Of a stretch of 64,000 bases of DNA, positions 49,288 to 59,692 are shown piece by piece (the stretch's first letter is position 1; the number at the start of each line of letters is the position of its first letter). The position numbers were made by a program, and so were the translations under genes. This DNA is from Microscilla marina ATCC 23134. Lineage in GTDB: Bacteria; Bacteroidota; Bacteroidia; Cytophagales; Microscillaceae. The notes beneath the pieces are model-generated. The model was given only the letters and a program-made list of their open reading frames with translations. It was not told where the DNA came from and ran no database searches. The stretch is from assembly GCF_000169175.1 (NCBI RefSeq), contig NZ_AAWS01000016.1, forward strand, positions 123,718 through 187,717, written 5' to 3'.

Positions 49288-50469
49288 TTAACCTTGTTGA
49301 ATATCAATTACCCCTTGGTCGGTCTTTACTTGCTCAAGCCGAGGCAATTTGTGTACTACTTTGGGCAATTGCTCAAAGTGGTTGTGGCTAATATCAAGGT
49401 ATTTGAGCGATACCATGTCTTCTATATGAGTGGGTAAACTCCGTAAATGACAGCCTGCTATATTGAGCTTTTCTACCTGATCAAGCAAGGCTACCTCATC
49501 GGGTAGTGTATTGAGTTTGCAAAACGACAAATCCAGGTTTTTTAAACTGCTTATTTTGTGTAATTTGCTAAACAAACCACTCAGTTGCAGGTTTTCATTA
49601 AAGTTTAGTTTCAAAGTGTTGAGGTGGTTCAACTGGGTCACTTCTTCGGGAAAGTCTTCAAAGTTTGAATAACCCAAATCGATGCGTTCTAAGGAGGTAA
49701 TCCGACAAAAGTTTACCGGAAAACTTCCCGAAAGACTTGTAAAGGTCAACTCTTTGAGTTGGGTAAGTTGGGCTACTTCAGAAGGTACAGTGCCAAAAAA
49801 CTGGTCGTTATTAATAAACAGCTTTAGTTCGGCAAGTTGGTGTAGTTGGGTAATGCCTACCGGAAACTTAGCCAGTTTGCTTTGTATATTGAGGTATTTT
49901 AAATTTTTAAGCTGCGCAATATCTTCCGAAATATATCCTAAGTTTCTGTTGATAATGGTGAGGCTTTCGAGCTCGGTTAACTGCCATATTTCTTCCGGAA
50001 TAGCCTTTATGCTTCCGGCAAGTTGCAAAGATTTACCCTTTTGTACTCTACGCAGTAGTTTCATAGCATCTACTGCCCGGTGTTTCCAGCAAAACTCCCA
50101 GCTTTGTACCCAAAAATCTATCAGGTGTACTCCCAATACCTTCACATCTAAGACACCGTGTTTATGCATTTTTTCGAGCAGGGCAGTAAACACAAACACA
50201 CTGGGAATCCCACTTTTAGGTACAATTTTGGCAAAAAAGAGCTCTTTGGTAGCATTCGCATAAAATCCAATTGGAGCCCTCACTTTAAACAAAGGTTTTG
50301 CCTGATTTCGTACTGCTTCATCGGGGTGAAAAAACGACAAAATGAACAAGTAGGTGAGCACTGTTTTGCTGTGGGGTGCGGCTTGTAACTTTGCAAAGGC
50401 TGTCTGAAGGTTGGATGGGTTTGTACTGGCGATCAATTCATGAACATTCGTAATCTCCTGGTTGGTCAT
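49288..50469 (-). CDS. leucine-rich repeat protein
   Basis: 393 aa. The N-terminal 150 residues are helical and repeat-like; from about 165 there are nine or so LRRs of the LxxLxxLxIxxxxLxxLPxxIxxL type (LKNLKYLNIQSKLAKFPVGI, LKNLDLSFCKLNTLPDEVALL). No signal peptide, so cytoplasmic and probably protein-binding. Confidence 0.8.
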   Translation of the reverse strand: MTNQEITNVHELIASTNPSNLQTAFAKLQAAPHSKTVLTYLFILSFFHPDEAVRNQAKPLFKVRAPIGFYANATKELFFAKIVPKSGIPSVFVFTALLEKMHKHGVLDVKVLGVHLIDFWVQSWEFCWKHRAVDAMKLLRRVQKGKSLQLAGSIKAIPEEIWQLTELESLTIINRNLGYISEDIAQLKNLKYLNIQSKLAKFPVGITQLHQLAELKLFINNDQFFGTVPSEVAQLTQLKELTFTSLSGSFPVNFCRITSLERIDLGYSNFEDFPEEVTQLNHLNTLKLNFNENLQLSGLFSKLHKISSLKNLDLSFCKLNTLPDEVALLDQVEKLNIAGCHLRSLPTHIEDMVSLKYLDISHNHFEQLPKVVHKLPRLEQVKTDQGVIDIQQG

Positions 50470-50636
50470 ATTAGTGGAGCTTTAAATTACACATAGTTAA
50501 GTAAAAATCATACATCATATCTATTCTAATGGAAAATAGGTAGCATAGTTTTGGTACACAATTTTTTATTCTATTTTTTTGAAGGAATAGATAGAAAAAT
50601 AGTTTTTTGCTGGGGTTTAGAAGTTCTTGTTATCAA

Positions 50637-50706
50637 AGGCGAGTTTCTAAATCCTCCGAATCAAGTTCGGAGGGCTTTGCCTTTTCGGCTAATTTTAAAC
50701 AAGCTC
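50637..50706. repeat. 70-bp dispersed hairpin element, copy 1
   Basis: Shares gcgagttt, ctccgaatcaagttcggag (CTCCGAA/TTCGGAG hairpin), ccttttcgg and aaacaagc, in order, with 57006-57078. Both copies lie between genes; this one is upstream of a phosphatase gene. Confidence 0.6.
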
Positions 50707-50751
50707 TGAAATTCAAATACACAAAAAAATTAAATACTATACCATTACACA

Positions 50752-52620
50752 ATGAAAATTGCTTTCCGCTCTATAAGGGCTAAGTTATTTGTATATTTTT
50801 TGGGGTTCTTTCTCATTATTGTGTCCTTTATTGGCTACAATTTATGGATTGATACCAAGGAGAGCAGCATTGAGCAAATAGACATGGGGCTGGCCAAAAT
50901 CAACTTGCAAATATTGACTATTAGTGGGTTGGAACGCGATTTTATGGAAAATGAGATTACTAACCACGATTTCTACAAGCTACGTTATAGCGCATATCTT
51001 ACCAAAAGAGACAGCATTGTTACTAAAGTACTCCAAAACATTGATCAACTTGCCAAAACCTCTCATACTACTTCACAGGGACTGGATAAAGCAGTTGCTA
51101 CTATTAAAAATGAACTGGTAAAGTATGAACGCAACTTTAGGCAAATGATCCAGCTCATTAAAAAAAAGGGCTTTAAAGACGCTGGTCTTGAGGGGCAAAT
51201 GCGGCGTTATATCCACGCTATTGAAGTATCAGACTATAGTAAAGACCTGACCAAATTGTTGATGGCACGCCGTTATGAAAAAGACTTTATTATAAGAAAA
51301 GACCTGGAATATGTGCAACAGGTAGACTCTATCAGTAAAGAACTAAAAAAAGACATTGGGCAAAAAGTGCAGGACGAAACAAAGAAAAATACTTTGTTCA
51401 ATTTGCTCGAAAAGTATAGGGTCACTTTTCTGGAACTGGTAGGCATAGAAGAGAAAATAGGGTTTGACAACCGCAGTGGCTTACGCAAAGAGTTGAATGA
51501 CTCGTTTGAAGTGATTAAAGGTAGCATTAGCCGGATCAACCGAATGATGCTCATAGAAACTGAATACATTCATGCCAATATTCAACGGAGTAATTGGGTA
51601 GCACTTGTGTTGTTTTTAATATCATTTATTTTATTTAGCAGCCGACTTATCCATATTCTGAGCCGCCCGGTAAGGTTACTCTCCAACTCTATTCACGAAA
51701 TTGTGAGCAAAGATTTTTCTACTCAAGTACCATTCATAGAAATCAAGCAAAAAGACGAAGTAGGTAAACTATCGGCAGATTTTGCTTTTATGCTTAAGCG
51801 TATGCACGACTACATTGGCGAAATAAAAACCAAGTCGAGCAACCTTGAACAAAAACAACGGCTATTGATGGATAGCATTCGTTATGCAGAACAAATTCAG
51901 CGGGCTATTTTGCCCGAAAAGGAGGAGCTGCAGTCGGTTTTTAAAGATTTTTTTGTGATGTACAAACCTGCCGATTTGGTTTCGGGCGATTTTTACTGGT
52001 TGAGCTTTACCGAACATCGGGTGTTTTTGGCAGTGGTTGATTGTACCGGACACGGGGTGCCAGGGGCATTTATGAGTATGATTGGCAATACACTGCTAAA
52101 TAAAATTGTAAAAGAGAATCATTCACAAAACCCTGCTGAAATTTTAGAAGAGCTACACATAGAGGTAAAGATTGCGCTACATCAGGAAAAATACAAAAAT
52201 GATGATGGCATGGATGTTTGTTTGTGTATGATGGAGGGACTTAACCAACCCAACCAGGAGGTGAAGATTGTGTATGCAGGTGCCAAACGCCCATTGTGGT
52301 ATTTTAATGAAGGGGAGCTTACGGAGATAAAAGCTACTAAACGCTCTATTGGTGGGCAAAGTAAGTATCGTCCTTTCGACAACCATTCGTTTACCTTACC
52401 ACCTGGTAGTAAGCTTTACCTCACTACCGATGGCTTCAATGATCAGCACGATGTAAACCGTAAAAAATTTGGTAAATTACGCCTCATGGAAATGGTAGAA
52501 CAACACGCCCATTTGCCCATGCCCGACCAAGTCAGCCATTACACACAAGTGCTCAAAGATCATATGCAGGGCAATGTACACCAACGCGATGACATTACTA
52601 TAGTGGGGGTTCAGTTGTAA
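50752..52620 (+). CDS. membrane sensor phosphatase, HAMP plus SpoIIE/PP2C
   Basis: 622 aa. TM1 about 10-30, extracytoplasmic helical sensor to about 280, TM2 about 283-300, HAMP about 300-360, short coiled coil, then a PP2C-type SpoIIE phosphatase (VSGDFYWL, VVDCTGHGVPGAFMS, NDDGMDVCLC, VYAGAKRPLWY, LYLTTDGFNDQ, QRDDITIVGVQL). It probably controls an anti-anti-sigma or similar partner. Paralogous to the next gene. Confidence 0.88.
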   Translation: MKIAFRSIRAKLFVYFLGFFLIIVSFIGYNLWIDTKESSIEQIDMGLAKINLQILTISGLERDFMENEITNHDFYKLRYSAYLTKRDSIVTKVLQNIDQLAKTSHTTSQGLDKAVATIKNELVKYERNFRQMIQLIKKKGFKDAGLEGQMRRYIHAIEVSDYSKDLTKLLMARRYEKDFIIRKDLEYVQQVDSISKELKKDIGQKVQDETKKNTLFNLLEKYRVTFLELVGIEEKIGFDNRSGLRKELNDSFEVIKGSISRINRMMLIETEYIHANIQRSNWVALVLFLISFILFSSRLIHILSRPVRLLSNSIHEIVSKDFSTQVPFIEIKQKDEVGKLSADFAFMLKRMHDYIGEIKTKSSNLEQKQRLLMDSIRYAEQIQRAILPEKEELQSVFKDFFVMYKPADLVSGDFYWLSFTEHRVFLAVVDCTGHGVPGAFMSMIGNTLLNKIVKENHSQNPAEILEELHIEVKIALHQEKYKNDDGMDVCLCMMEGLNQPNQEVKIVYAGAKRPLWYFNEGELTEIKATKRSIGGQSKYRPFDNHSFTLPPGSKLYLTTDGFNDQHDVNRKKFGKLRLMEMVEQHAHLPMPDQVSHYTQVLKDHMQGNVHQRDDITIVGVQL

Positions 52621-52914
52621 ACTTCTTATTGGCTTAACACAATTTATTCACCCGTATTTTGGTGTTTTATCTGGTGAAAATTTGGGTATTGCCAGGCAAA
52701 CCAAATAATTCCATGATTTTCTTCAAAAAAACTCTTTTGATGGTTTGTCCCAAAGCAAGCAAGTGGGCAAAGGCGACAAAGAAGCCCCCTGTTATATGTT
52801 TTACCTTAATAATTGTATAACATTGGCTTAAAAAAAAATAAGGTTGTTTGCACTACTTTTGTTGAAAAGTATGGAGCTCATTTAAGATAAGAACCAACTC
52901 AAACAATTTAAGTC

Positions 52915-54903
52915 GTGTTTAAGCAATTTCACACCATCAGGTCAAAACTACTGTTTTATTTCGCCATATTTTTGGTGCTTACTTTTACTATTATATTGAC
53001 CAATTTTTGGTTCGATAAACGTAAAGATACGATTGATGCCATTGCTGTTCGCCTACAAAACATCAACTTAAACACCCAAATTATCAGCCGTTTAGAGAGC
53101 GAGTTTTTTAAAGATGAAATCATCAATCCTCAGTTTTACAAAACCCACCAAAGTACTTACCTTACCCAACGCGACTCGCTGGTAGACCAGGTGCGTACAG
53201 ACCTACAAACCCTGGCAAAAACCCATGAGCTTGCCTCTACCGAAGTAGCCAATAATATTGAAGACATTGTTGCCCAATACCAGCGGTATGATACTATTTT
53301 TAGTAAGATTATCACCCTTATTCAGTTTCGCGGTTTTAAAAACTACGGAATTGAAGGTAAGATGCGGCAATACATTCATCAGGCCGAAGACTCCAGCAAG
53401 GTTCATTTATACGACCAAAGCCATATATTGATGATTAGGCGCTATGAAAAAGATTTTATTTTGCGAAAGCAACCTGTGTACATTGCCAAGGTAAAAAAAG
53501 CAGTGAAGGCATTGCAAGGCATTGTAAAAAAAGAGGTTTGGCCTACTAAGGTGAAGTATCAGCTTACGCTGGATTTACAAAACTACCTGGAGCTGTTTGA
53601 CAAACTTACCGCTGCTGAAGCAGCCATTGGTTTTAGAAATAATATGGGGTTAAGGCAACAACTTAAACTACTTGCCAAAGCGATGAACTCCAACCTGGCT
53701 ACACTCAATCAGATAATACGGCACAGGTCGCACCGTCTGGAGCGACAAATTACCGCCACACTGGTGCTGATTATGGCGTTTTGCGTGGGGCTGATTGTGC
53801 TATTGGGGTACACCATTACCCGTATGCTGAGCCGCCCCATCAGGCAACTATCGGCATCGATAGGCGAAGTGATCCGCAGTGGTTTTTCTCACGACCGTAG
53901 CTTGCTTAGGTTTGATACTAAAGATGAGATAGGATTGTTGTCTAAAGATTTTGCCTATATGTTGGATACAGTGCATTTTACTATGGACGAGATCAAGCAA
54001 AAGTCTGCCAAAATAGAGGAGAAGCAAGCCTTGTTGATGGACAGCCTACGTTATGCCAAACAAATACAGCAAGCGATTTTGCCTGAATACCACGAATTTG
54101 AAAATGTATTTAAAGACTATTTTGTGCTTTTTCTTGCCCAACAGGTAGTGTCAGGCGATTTTTACTGGCTATTGCAACGAGGCAATAAAACTTTTGTGGC
54201 AGTGGTAGACTGTACAGGGCATGGAGTACCAGGGGCATTTATGAGCATGATTGGCAATACATTGCTCAACGAGATTGTAAACGAAAAAAACGTGGAAGAG
54301 CCTGCATTGATTTTAGAGGTGCTCCATCTGGAAATAAGAACAGCTTTGCGACAAGCCCAAAAGAAAAACGATGATGGCATGGATGTGTGCCTTTGTCTGA
54401 TAGAGCAATTGCCCCAAAGCCCGCGTTGCAAAAAAGTCACTTTTGCCGGAGCCCGCCGTCCGTTGTTGTACTCTGTTGCTGCTGTAGAGTCTGAACTGCT
54501 AAACAACCCAACAAAAGAAACAGAGGTGTCTTCATACAATGCTACGGTAGCTACCATCGAAAAACAAATCACTGCCCAGAAAGAACCCACCACGCTACAT
54601 ATTATAAAAGGCACAAAACGTTCAATTGGTGGGGTACATCACTACGAAAACCGCCCATTTCTCAACCATCAGGTCATATTGCCCGAAAACACCGTTTTAT
54701 ACCTCACTACCGACGGCTACGCCGACCAACACAACCCACAGCGAGAAAAGTACAGCCGACAAAGGCTGTATACGCTCATCGAGACCATTGCAAGAATGCC
54801 GCTTGGGCAACAAAAAAAGACACTCAATAATGAGCTGGAACAACACATGGTAGGTGCAGTACCCCAACGTGATGATATTACTATAGTGGGGATTAAACTC
54901 TAA
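52915..54903 (+). CDS. membrane sensor phosphatase, second HAMP-SpoIIE paralogue
   Basis: 662 aa, GTG start at 52915. Same layout as the upstream paralogue (TM1, helical sensor, TM2 near 283-303, HAMP, SpoIIE domain with VSGDFYWLL, VVDCTGHGVPGAFMS, NDDGMDVCLC, LYLTTDGYADQH). It has a roughly 40-residue low-complexity insertion before HIIKGTKRSIGG, absent from the paralogue. Sensor regions are much less alike than the phosphatase domains, so the two may answer different signals to one output. Confidence 0.88.
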   Translation: MFKQFHTIRSKLLFYFAIFLVLTFTIILTNFWFDKRKDTIDAIAVRLQNINLNTQIISRLESEFFKDEIINPQFYKTHQSTYLTQRDSLVDQVRTDLQTLAKTHELASTEVANNIEDIVAQYQRYDTIFSKIITLIQFRGFKNYGIEGKMRQYIHQAEDSSKVHLYDQSHILMIRRYEKDFILRKQPVYIAKVKKAVKALQGIVKKEVWPTKVKYQLTLDLQNYLELFDKLTAAEAAIGFRNNMGLRQQLKLLAKAMNSNLATLNQIIRHRSHRLERQITATLVLIMAFCVGLIVLLGYTITRMLSRPIRQLSASIGEVIRSGFSHDRSLLRFDTKDEIGLLSKDFAYMLDTVHFTMDEIKQKSAKIEEKQALLMDSLRYAKQIQQAILPEYHEFENVFKDYFVLFLAQQVVSGDFYWLLQRGNKTFVAVVDCTGHGVPGAFMSMIGNTLLNEIVNEKNVEEPALILEVLHLEIRTALRQAQKKNDDGMDVCLCLIEQLPQSPRCKKVTFAGARRPLLYSVAAVESELLNNPTKETEVSSYNATVATIEKQITAQKEPTTLHIIKGTKRSIGGVHHYENRPFLNHQVILPENTVLYLTTDGYADQHNPQREKYSRQRLYTLIETIARMPLGQQKKTLNNELEQHMVGAVPQRDDITIVGIKL

Positions 54904-55095
54904 CATTTCTTATTTAACCTTAAAGTATCTCATATCTTTCGACAAAATATTATGATAGTTGCATTGCACTACAATATATTTGTAGGCAAATTTCAAATAT
55001 GTTGGCATTTAAAATAATTGAGCCCAATATATTTTTATAAACAAAAAGTTTTAATTTGTTTTAGTTTACAACAACATTATTAATTCAATAGATAT

Positions 55096-55518
55096 ATGAG
55101 ATTATACGAAGATATTAATCTGGATGAAACAGAATCTTTTGAAAGAGTAATAACCGAGGATATGGTCAAACATTTTGCAGAAATATCGGGCGATAATAAC
55201 CCGCTGCACTTAGATGAAGAATTTGCCAAGACAACTCAATTCAAATCCAGAATTGTGCATGGAGCACTGCTTTCCAGCCTTATTTCTGCTACTTTGTTTA
55301 AGTTTGCGGGTACTGGTGCTATCTATAGCTCTCAAGAGGTACGTTTTCTGCGTCCGGTATACCTGGGCGATAAAGTAGTTGTCACTGTAAAAGTGATGAG
55401 TAAAGAAGTAAAACGCCGCAATGGTATTGTGCACTTATATGCCAAGTGTGTCAACTCGCAGGGCAAAATCGTACTTGATGGCAAGAGTGAAATCATTGCC
55501 CCCCGCCGCGAAGCTTAA
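55096..55518 (+). CDS. MaoC-like (R)-specific enoyl-CoA hydratase
   Basis: 140 aa, a single hotdog domain. The hydratase-2 motif is present: SGDNNPLHLDEEFA (Asp and His catalytic) and FKSRIVHGALLSSLIS. A PhaJ-like role linking beta-oxidation to 3-hydroxyacyl products, or general fatty-acid metabolism, is likely. Confidence 0.85.
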   Translation: MRLYEDINLDETESFERVITEDMVKHFAEISGDNNPLHLDEEFAKTTQFKSRIVHGALLSSLISATLFKFAGTGAIYSSQEVRFLRPVYLGDKVVVTVKVMSKEVKRRNGIVHLYAKCVNSQGKIVLDGKSEIIAPRREA

Positions 55519-55840
55519 TCGTAGCCAGGCGTTGATAGCTTATATCCTACATTTGAGCAAGTAAAAACCTACTAACCAGTGGTTTAACAGTATTTTAACA
55601 GCCATTCTCTCCTTCCGTTAAACATTTTTAAATCGAAATGTAGTTTATTTGTAGTAAATACAAATTTATTGAGGTTTGAAACAGCTTCCATTACACTTTT
55701 GTTATTAAAAGCAATAAGCTGTTAACCTATCACACAGGTTCTATACAAGGGCAGGTTTAATACACATACAATGTTGTCCCTTTTTTTGCAAAGAGATGCC
55801 ATGCTTTAAGCCTACCCTAACCGTCGAAATTTTAGCACAA

Positions 55841-56980
55841 ATGAATATAGGCATTGTTTGTTACCCCACCTTTGGTGGGAGTGGTGTAGTAGCTACTGAA
55901 CTGGGTAAGGCGCTTGCTCAAAAAGGGCATAAGGTTCATTTTATTACTTACTCACAACCTGTTCGTCTCGATTTCTTCAACGAAAATCTTTTCTATCATC
56001 AGGTATACATCCCCAATTATCCACTATTTCAGTATCGTCCTTACGAGTTGGCATTGACCAGCAAAATGGTCAATGTGGTGAAATACGAAAAGCTGGACTT
56101 GCTTCATGTACATTATGCCATCCCTCATGCATCGGCGGCATATATGGCAAAACAAATTCTTAAATCAGAAGGCATTAGCATTCCGGTCATTACCACCCTG
56201 CACGGTACTGATATTACCCTGGTAGGCAAAGACCCTTCGTTTGCGCCAGTGGTTACGTTCAGCATCAACGAATCGGACGGAGTAACTGCCGTGTCTGAAA
56301 GCTTGCGCAAAGATACGTACAGCCATTTTAAAATACGCAACGGTATTGAGGTGATTCCCAACTTTATAGACCTCGAACGGTTCAAGAAACAAAAGAAAGA
56401 ACATTTTAAAAGGGCCATTTGCCCTCACGGCGAAAAGCTGCTGGTACATACCTCTAACTTTCGTAAGGTAAAACGCATAGAGGATGTGCTGTATACCTTT
56501 AGTAAGGTGGTGAAAGAAATACCCGCCAAGTTGTTGTTGGTAGGCGATGGCCCGGAGCGCAGCAATCTGGAAGCGCTTTGTCGTGAATTGGGCACTTGCG
56601 AAGATGTGAGTTTTATAGGCAAGATAGACGCCGTAGAGGAAGTACTCTCGGTGTCAGACTTGTTTTTGATGCCTTCAGAAAAAGAAAGTTTTGGGCTTGC
56701 TGCACTGGAAGCCATGGCTTGCGAAGTACCTGTGGTGTCGTCAGACGCGGGCGGAATACCTGAAGTGAATGTACATGGCAAAACCGGGTTTATCAGTAAA
56801 ATAGGCGATGTAGAAGATATGGCAAAAAATGCCCTTTTTGTATTAGATGATGATAACCTGCCCTCATTTAAAGCCAATGCCCTGGCAAGAGCTAAAGAAT
56901 TTGACCTAAGCCAGATTTTACCTTTGTATGAAGGCTATTACCACAAAATAGTGGAAAAGGTAAAGGGAGCAAAAGTATAA
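55841..56980 (+). CDS. bshA: N-acetyl-alpha-D-glucosaminyl L-malate synthase (bacillithiol synthesis)
   Basis: 379 aa, a GT4 glycosyltransferase. It joins GlcNAc from UDP-GlcNAc to L-malate, the first step to bacillithiol. Characteristic segments: MNIGIVCYPTFGGSGVVATELG, HVHYAIPHASAAY, TLHGTDITLVGKDPSF, VSESLRKDTY, GDGPERS and MPSEKESFGLAALEAMACEVP. The ATG at 55841 starts the conserved sequence; an upstream in-frame ATG at 55796 adds 15 residues that do not fit. Confidence 0.92.
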   Translation: MNIGIVCYPTFGGSGVVATELGKALAQKGHKVHFITYSQPVRLDFFNENLFYHQVYIPNYPLFQYRPYELALTSKMVNVVKYEKLDLLHVHYAIPHASAAYMAKQILKSEGISIPVITTLHGTDITLVGKDPSFAPVVTFSINESDGVTAVSESLRKDTYSHFKIRNGIEVIPNFIDLERFKKQKKEHFKRAICPHGEKLLVHTSNFRKVKRIEDVLYTFSKVVKEIPAKLLLVGDGPERSNLEALCRELGTCEDVSFIGKIDAVEEVLSVSDLFLMPSEKESFGLAALEAMACEVPVVSSDAGGIPEVNVHGKTGFISKIGDVEDMAKNALFVLDDDNLPSFKANALARAKEFDLSQILPLYEGYYHKIVEKVKGAKV

Positions 56981-57005
56981 AGTGCTTATTAGGTAAACCG
57001 ATCCT

Positions 57006-57078
57006 AGCGAGTTTATAAATTCTCCGAATCAAGTTCGGAGTGCTCAACCTTTTCGGTTAACTTCAAACAAGCGCTTAG
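57006..57078. repeat. 70-bp dispersed hairpin element, copy 2
   Basis: See 50637-50706. It lies just downstream of bshA; the hairpin CTCCGAA/TTCGGAG could serve as its transcript end. Confidence 0.6.
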
Positions 57079-57158
57079 TATAAACAGCCAATAAACAAAT
57101 AACCCCCATAAGATGATTTTTTATGGGGGAGGAGGTGTATATTTATAAGTAAGTTGGA

Positions 57159-57749
57159 CTAATTTCTGTCTGAAAAATCCTGGACACAATTATAACGATA
57201 CTTTTTGTGAGGCTCTATAGCTACCCCCACATATTTATAAGTAGGGTCAAGTATGGTTTTGCGGTGCCCCAACGAAGGTATGCCATCGTCTATCAATAAT
57301 TGTAATACAATGCCTAAGGCATCGTTGTGCCCGTAAGAACAGTTTTCGGCAATGGCACCAGACACATATCTGCGCAAGCGTTTTACAAAACTGGTTCCAT
57401 CACTAGAGTTATGTCCCACCTCTCCGGTGGTGCCCATGTCTTTGGCGTGGAACAAAGCAGCCTTGGTCAATTTTTCGGAAGGCAACAAAGGTACCACCCC
57501 TTTAGTTTTACGCAAATCGGCATACAACGACTTTACGTATCGGTTGCCTTGCATCCCTTTGTCTGCCACATATTTATCAAGATACTTTTTGATAAACTGA
57601 TTACCATCGTGGCGTGCTACGTTCATGAGGTATATTACCTGAGCTTCGGTAGCATCAAGATAGCTTACCCCTTGGGCAGTGTGTAGGTTTTGGGCGTTGC
57701 CCGTGCTAAACAACAAAGTGATTAATATAGTTGTAAAAAGGTGTTTCAT
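57159..57749 (-). CDS. secreted CAP-domain (SCP/PR-1-like) protein
   Basis: 196 aa from the ATG at 57749; the frame extends upstream to 57983, but the signal peptide MKHLFTTILITLLFSTGNAQ marks the true start. CAP motifs: LTKAALFHAKDMG, GHNSSDGTSFVKRL, AENCSYG, IPSLGHRKTILDPTYKYVGVAI. Secreted CAP proteins bind lipids or act at the cell surface; no enzymatic role can be assigned. Confidence 0.85.
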   Translation of the reverse strand: MKHLFTTILITLLFSTGNAQNLHTAQGVSYLDATEAQVIYLMNVARHDGNQFIKKYLDKYVADKGMQGNRYVKSLYADLRKTKGVVPLLPSEKLTKAALFHAKDMGTTGEVGHNSSDGTSFVKRLRRYVSGAIAENCSYGHNDALGIVLQLLIDDGIPSLGHRKTILDPTYKYVGVAIEPHKKYRYNCVQDFSDRN

Positions 57750-57972
57750 AGGTTTATTAAGTTGTGATCGTATAAGGGTATACGTGCCAGCATTATGCCA
57801 GTACTGCAAAAACCGACCAATAGGAGCATATTTTATACAAAACAAAGAAAGTAAATTGATTGTTTTAAATTGTATAATATAAAGATGAAAAAGGTTGTAA
57901 ACCTCCTCAAGAGCCAAGCAGTTTACGACTTGTTTGGCATTAAAAGCAACTATATAGAGACTCAAGTCAGGT

Positions 57973-58292
57973 ATTTTCAACAAAAACAGAGGTGGATGAC
58001 CTAGAGGTTTTATTGAATTATTTAAAGAGCCATTCTTCTAACGCTTGTGTCCAGCACAGTAAATTCAAGATTGTCTATCCGTTTTTTGAAAAAACAGAAA
58101 GTTTATAAATACCGCTTCCCCGTGTTGATCTTAAGGCGTTAGCCTAACCTATGAGCCCAACCATTCCGGCGAATGACGGAACACTTGCCAACCCTAAAGT
58201 GAGTGCATAAGGTTTTTCAAAAATAAGTTGGTTTTTAAATTGTTGAGCGGCGTTGCTCAGGTCACCCTGCGGTAAGACCCTCGCTAGGGGTA
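57973..58292. repeat. 320-bp direct repeat A, left copy
   Basis: Nearly identical to 60909-61229 in the same orientation. It carries the tail of a broken frame (EVDDLEVLLNYLKSHSSNAC in the right copy, shifted by one base in the left) and a minus-strand frame of about 60 codons. It flanks the effector module. Confidence 0.85.
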
Positions 58293-58368
58293 GAAAGTTT
58301 TTAACCTTCGTGCAATGGCAAGTTGTAGCCAATAGTCTCCTGACTCCCAACGATTGACTCCCAACTAA

Positions 58369-58540
58369 CCTCTATTGTCAAGCATAAAGCCGGGAGACTT
58401 ACCCCAGTAAGGCGACCTAGCCTTGGTAGGATTGAAGGGATGAGGGAAGAAGCCTATTTGTGCCAGAAGGGTAGGTTACGCATGGGCGTTGAAACTATTT
58501 GAAACCACCCAATACAAAGTTTCAAATAGTGGCAAACCCG
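58369..58540. repeat. 172-bp direct repeat B, left copy
   Basis: Matches 61314-61485 at nearly every base. It contains a 12-bp inverted repeat ACTATTTGAAAC/GTTTCAAATAGT. After it, both copies are followed by a diverged segment ending aataagtatacaaaaagtaaac (near 58682 and 61966). Confidence 0.85.
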
Positions 58541-58817
58541 ATGTTAGTAGGTAAACTCCGGGTTTAAACGCAGGGACAAATAGTTTTGGCAAGCGTGGGG
58601 CATGTCCCCGACTTAATCATTGACTATCAAATATTTAGCACTAGCAGCATCCCCGCGCCCAAAGCAGGGACACCACCAAAAAATAAGTATACAAAAAGTA
58701 AACGTGCCCACGTTGGGCTTGCATGGCTGAGGTGCTTCCCCTTACCTTTGTGCTCATAATTTTAATCTTTTTTATCCAACACTTAAACAAGGCTTATGAC
58801 CTAAGCCCGCCAAAGAT

Positions 58818-59681
58818 ATGCATACACCTAAAAAAAACAACCAACACAACAGCATCCCCTATTCATCTACCATGCAATACTCTGGTAGCCCTTACAAAAG
58901 TAAGATGACGCCTGTACCCTCCAAACACCGCAATATAGACAGGAGTGCAGCGCGCAACAAACAGTTTGCTCACCTGGCAACGCTCGCCCCCACCCCAAAA
59001 AGCACTACCGGGGGCTACTACAGCCGCAAGGGGAAATACCTGGGCAGCCACGACCAAGCCAACGACACTGTATACCTGGTAACCAACAAAAAAGAACGCA
59101 AGGCAATAAAAGATGCCCACAAACACGGGGCTTGTACCCCCTTGAGCGAGGTACGCTCGGCGGTGGTGCTGCCCAGCTATGCGGTGCGCCAGGCAATGCT
59201 AGAGGCGGTCAAACGTTCTAACCAACCCAATGCCACCGTAGGCGATAAAAAGGGGGGCTTTCACGAAGAAGGAGGGATGTTTGGGCTCGATAATAAAGGC
59301 AACGAAAATATAGTAGAAGCTTTGCCTGGAGAGTATACTGTACCTGGTCCTGGAGTAAAGGCTAGTGTAGACGTATTTAGCGGGGAGAGTTCAACCGACA
59401 ACCTCAAAACCATTCATGGTACTTACCATGTGCACCCGAAAGGTACTGCGATAGCTGCTAACGGTCAAAAGTATGACTTTGAACAAGCTCCTTCTAATAA
59501 AAATGGCGAAGGAGACATACCCAACGCTAGAGAGCGAGCCAATCCCGACAAAGACGCCAACCCTTACCATGTAACAGGCAATAGCTATGTGATAGGGGCA
59601 CGCGACAAAACGGTGTATATTTACAATGGCAATGGGGTAGTGGCTACCATGCCCCTCAAACATTTTGTGAAAATTAAATAA
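58818..59681 (+). CDS. putative effector or toxin with JAB/MPN-like C-terminal domain
   Basis: 287 aa, no signal peptide. Residues 1-60 are a low-complexity Pro/Ser/Lys leader. The C-terminal part has the order Glu in GGFHEEGGMFG (about 149-158), HVHPKG (near 203), then APS...GD (near 224-231), close to the E / HxHP / SxxD ligands of JAMM metallo-isopeptidases, and ends SYVIGARDKTVYIYNGNGVV. Such domains occur as effectors in Bacteroidetes injection or polymorphic toxin systems. The SxxD spacing is longer than canonical, so activity is uncertain. The following small gene is the likely partner. Confidence 0.5.
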   Translation: MHTPKKNNQHNSIPYSSTMQYSGSPYKSKMTPVPSKHRNIDRSAARNKQFAHLATLAPTPKSTTGGYYSRKGKYLGSHDQANDTVYLVTNKKERKAIKDAHKHGACTPLSEVRSAVVLPSYAVRQAMLEAVKRSNQPNATVGDKKGGFHEEGGMFGLDNKGNENIVEALPGEYTVPGPGVKASVDVFSGESSTDNLKTIHGTYHVHPKGTAIAANGQKYDFEQAPSNKNGEGDIPNARERANPDKDANPYHVTGNSYVIGARDKTVYIYNGNGVVATMPLKHFVKIK

Positions 59682-59692
59682 ATGACTCAACA

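Noticed and set aside
58144..58350. Minus-strand frames in repeat A (also 61081-61269) sharing a 43-residue C-terminal end
   Set aside because: They are conserved only because the DNA is a repeat; starts differ and no expression signal is visible.
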